A stretch of DNA of 64,000 bases, taken from the NCBI RefSeq assembly GCF_003046185.1, contig NZ_PZZL01000004.1, forward strand, positions 124,001 to 188,000, in the 5' to 3' direction. Below, one piece after another: positions 63,365 through 64,000 of the stretch. The stretch's first letter is position 1, and the number at the start of each line of letters is the position of its first letter. The stretch comes from Phreatobacter oligotrophus (GTDB lineage: Bacteria; Pseudomonadota; Alphaproteobacteria; Rhizobiales; Phreatobacteraceae). A program made the translations under genes and the position numbers. The notes beneath the pieces were generated by a model. The model searched no databases, was not told the origin of the DNA, and saw only the letters and a list, made by a program, of their open reading frames with translations.

Positions 63365-64000
63365 TCAGGCCGTGGGGGCGCTGGGCATCATGGCATAGGG
63401 CGGCTTCCAGCCCGGCAGCGCGGCGATCCGCTCGCGCCAGGCGTGGATGTTCGGATGCGAGGCGGCGAGGTCGTAGCCGGTTTCCTCGAGGGGATAGAAC
63501 ATGTAGCCGGCCAGCGACAGGTCGGCGATGGTCGGTGCGGACCCCACCATGAAGTCCCGTCCGGCAAGGTGCCGTTCGACGATGCCGAGAGCGCCGTCGA
63601 CACGACCGCGGAAGAAGCCCAGCACCGCGGGATCAGCTGGCTTGCCGGACAGCGACAGCATGAAGCGGTGGGTGGCGAAATAGCTGGTGAACTTGTGATT
63701 GTCGAAGAGGATCCAGCGCAGGATCTCCAGTTCCTGGTCCTCGTCAGCCGGGCCGAACAGGCCGGTGCGCCGCGACAGATAGGTGAGGATCACGCCCGAC
63801 TGGGTCAGGCGCTTGTCGCCATGTTCGAGGACCGGCACCTCACCCATCGGATTGACGTCCGAGCGCCAGGAGGGATCGCGCGTCGCTCCGCCGAAGAAGG
63901 GCACGAGCACCGGCTCCCAGTCCAGGCCGGCAGCCGACAGCATCAGGGCAACCTTGTAGGCATTGCCTGACTGGGCGAAGCAATGCAGGCGGTAGTCAGC
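63365..64000 (-). CDS. Glutathione S-transferase family protein, N-terminus at window edge
   Basis: The frame runs off the right edge; 211 residues plus the stop are visible and the missing start is probably only the initiator Met. The N-terminal thioredoxin-fold part begins ADYRLHCFAQSGNAYKVALM and continues LDWEPVLVPFFGGATRD and PMGEVPVLEHGDKRLTQSGV, with the conserved Pro and Ser. The all-helical C-terminal domain follows, containing APTIADLSLAGYMFYPLEET. Bacterial GSTs conjugate or dehalogenate with glutathione; the substrate here is unknown. Upstream genes lie outside the window. Confidence 0.87.
   Translation of the reverse strand, partial: ADYRLHCFAQSGNAYKVALMLSAAGLDWEPVLVPFFGGATRDPSWRSDVNPMGEVPVLEHGDKRLTQSGVILTYLSRRTGLFGPADEDQELEILRWILFDNHKFTSYFATHRFMLSLSGKPADPAVLGFFRGRVDGALGIVERHLAGRDFMVGSAPTIADLSLAGYMFYPLEETGYDLAASHPNIHAWRERIAALPGWKPPYAMMPSAPTA

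Noticed and set aside
61183-63552. 789-codon open frame opposite lepB, the SH3-like protein gene and the lipoprotein gene
   Set aside because: Crosses four reverse-strand genes; low-complexity Arg/Pro/Gly tail; no ribosome binding site or motif.

Overview
The window is one continuous, gene-dense stretch of a chromosome of very high G+C (about two thirds by eye). It looks like an alphaproteobacterium, most probably of the order Hyphomicrobiales (Rhizobiales). The evidence is the gene order lpxB-lpxI-lpxA-fabZ-lpxD-bamA-rseP-dxr-cdsA-uppS-frr-pyrH and tsf-rpsB, LpxI in place of LpxH, direct-repeat LexA boxes of the GTTC-N7-GTTC type upstream of lexA, an Rsm22-family protein, an ATP12-type F1 assembly chaperone, IalB, and a ribosomal protein S2 with a long C-terminal extension. 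I saw no tRNA, rRNA, insertion sequence, phage gene or CRISPR array, and no gene-free stretch longer than 300 bases.

Layout. 1-3.3 kb (- strand): an AEC transporter cut by the left edge, HspQ, a malyl-CoA lyase-type enzyme and an IalB-family secreted protein. 3.5-10.2 kb (+): a YejA-like peptide-binding protein overlapping a degenerate adenylate-forming protein, a DsbA/FrnE-type protein, moaC, moeA and lexA. 10.2-15.6 kb: comEC (-), then gltX and gltA (+). 15.6-31.8 kb (-): the large envelope and translation cluster, from rpsB and tsf through pyrH, frr, uppS, cdsA, dxr, rseP, bamA, lpxD, fabZ, lpxA and lpxI to lpxB. A two-gene + strand operon (an atypical SDR and a 2-hydroxychromene-2-carboxylate isomerase-like protein) sits between tsf and pyrH. 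32-37.9 kb (mostly +): a membrane-anchored serine hydrolase, gph (-), a MOSC protein, an SDR coupled to rsm22 and a tiny cysteine-rich secreted protein, and an EamA transporter. 37.9-44.6 kb: purEK (-), two divergent DUF465 genes, cytochrome b561 (-), ribA and a large YfhO-like membrane protein (+).

44.6-50.3 kb is the most accessory-looking part. It holds a hydantoinase/oxoprolinase pair (hyuAB, -) divergent from a creatininase-family gene (+), with a converging acetamidase/formamidase, and an operator-like palindrome in the divergent gap. 50.5-54.3 kb has a secreted glutathione peroxidase, RNase D, an M19 dipeptidase and a universal stress protein. 54.5-64 kb (-) has pccB, a DUF2157 membrane protein, ATP12, the recO-DUF1737-era-rnc-lepB run, an SH3-like secreted protein, a lipoprotein and a GST that runs off the right edge.

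Functionally the window is mostly housekeeping: lipid A and isoprenoid precursor synthesis, outer-membrane assembly, translation, SOS control, molybdenum cofactor, riboflavin and purine synthesis. The malyl-CoA lyase-type enzyme and the propionyl-CoA carboxylase beta subunit fit an ethylmalonyl-CoA type acetate/propionate metabolism, but this is an inference from two genes. I did not find a clearly new multi-gene system. The best leads are the catalytically degenerate adenylate-forming protein coupled to a peptide-binding protein, a RibA with what looks like a decayed RibB domain, an SDR lacking the catalytic tyrosine, and the hyuAB/creatininase divergent operator.
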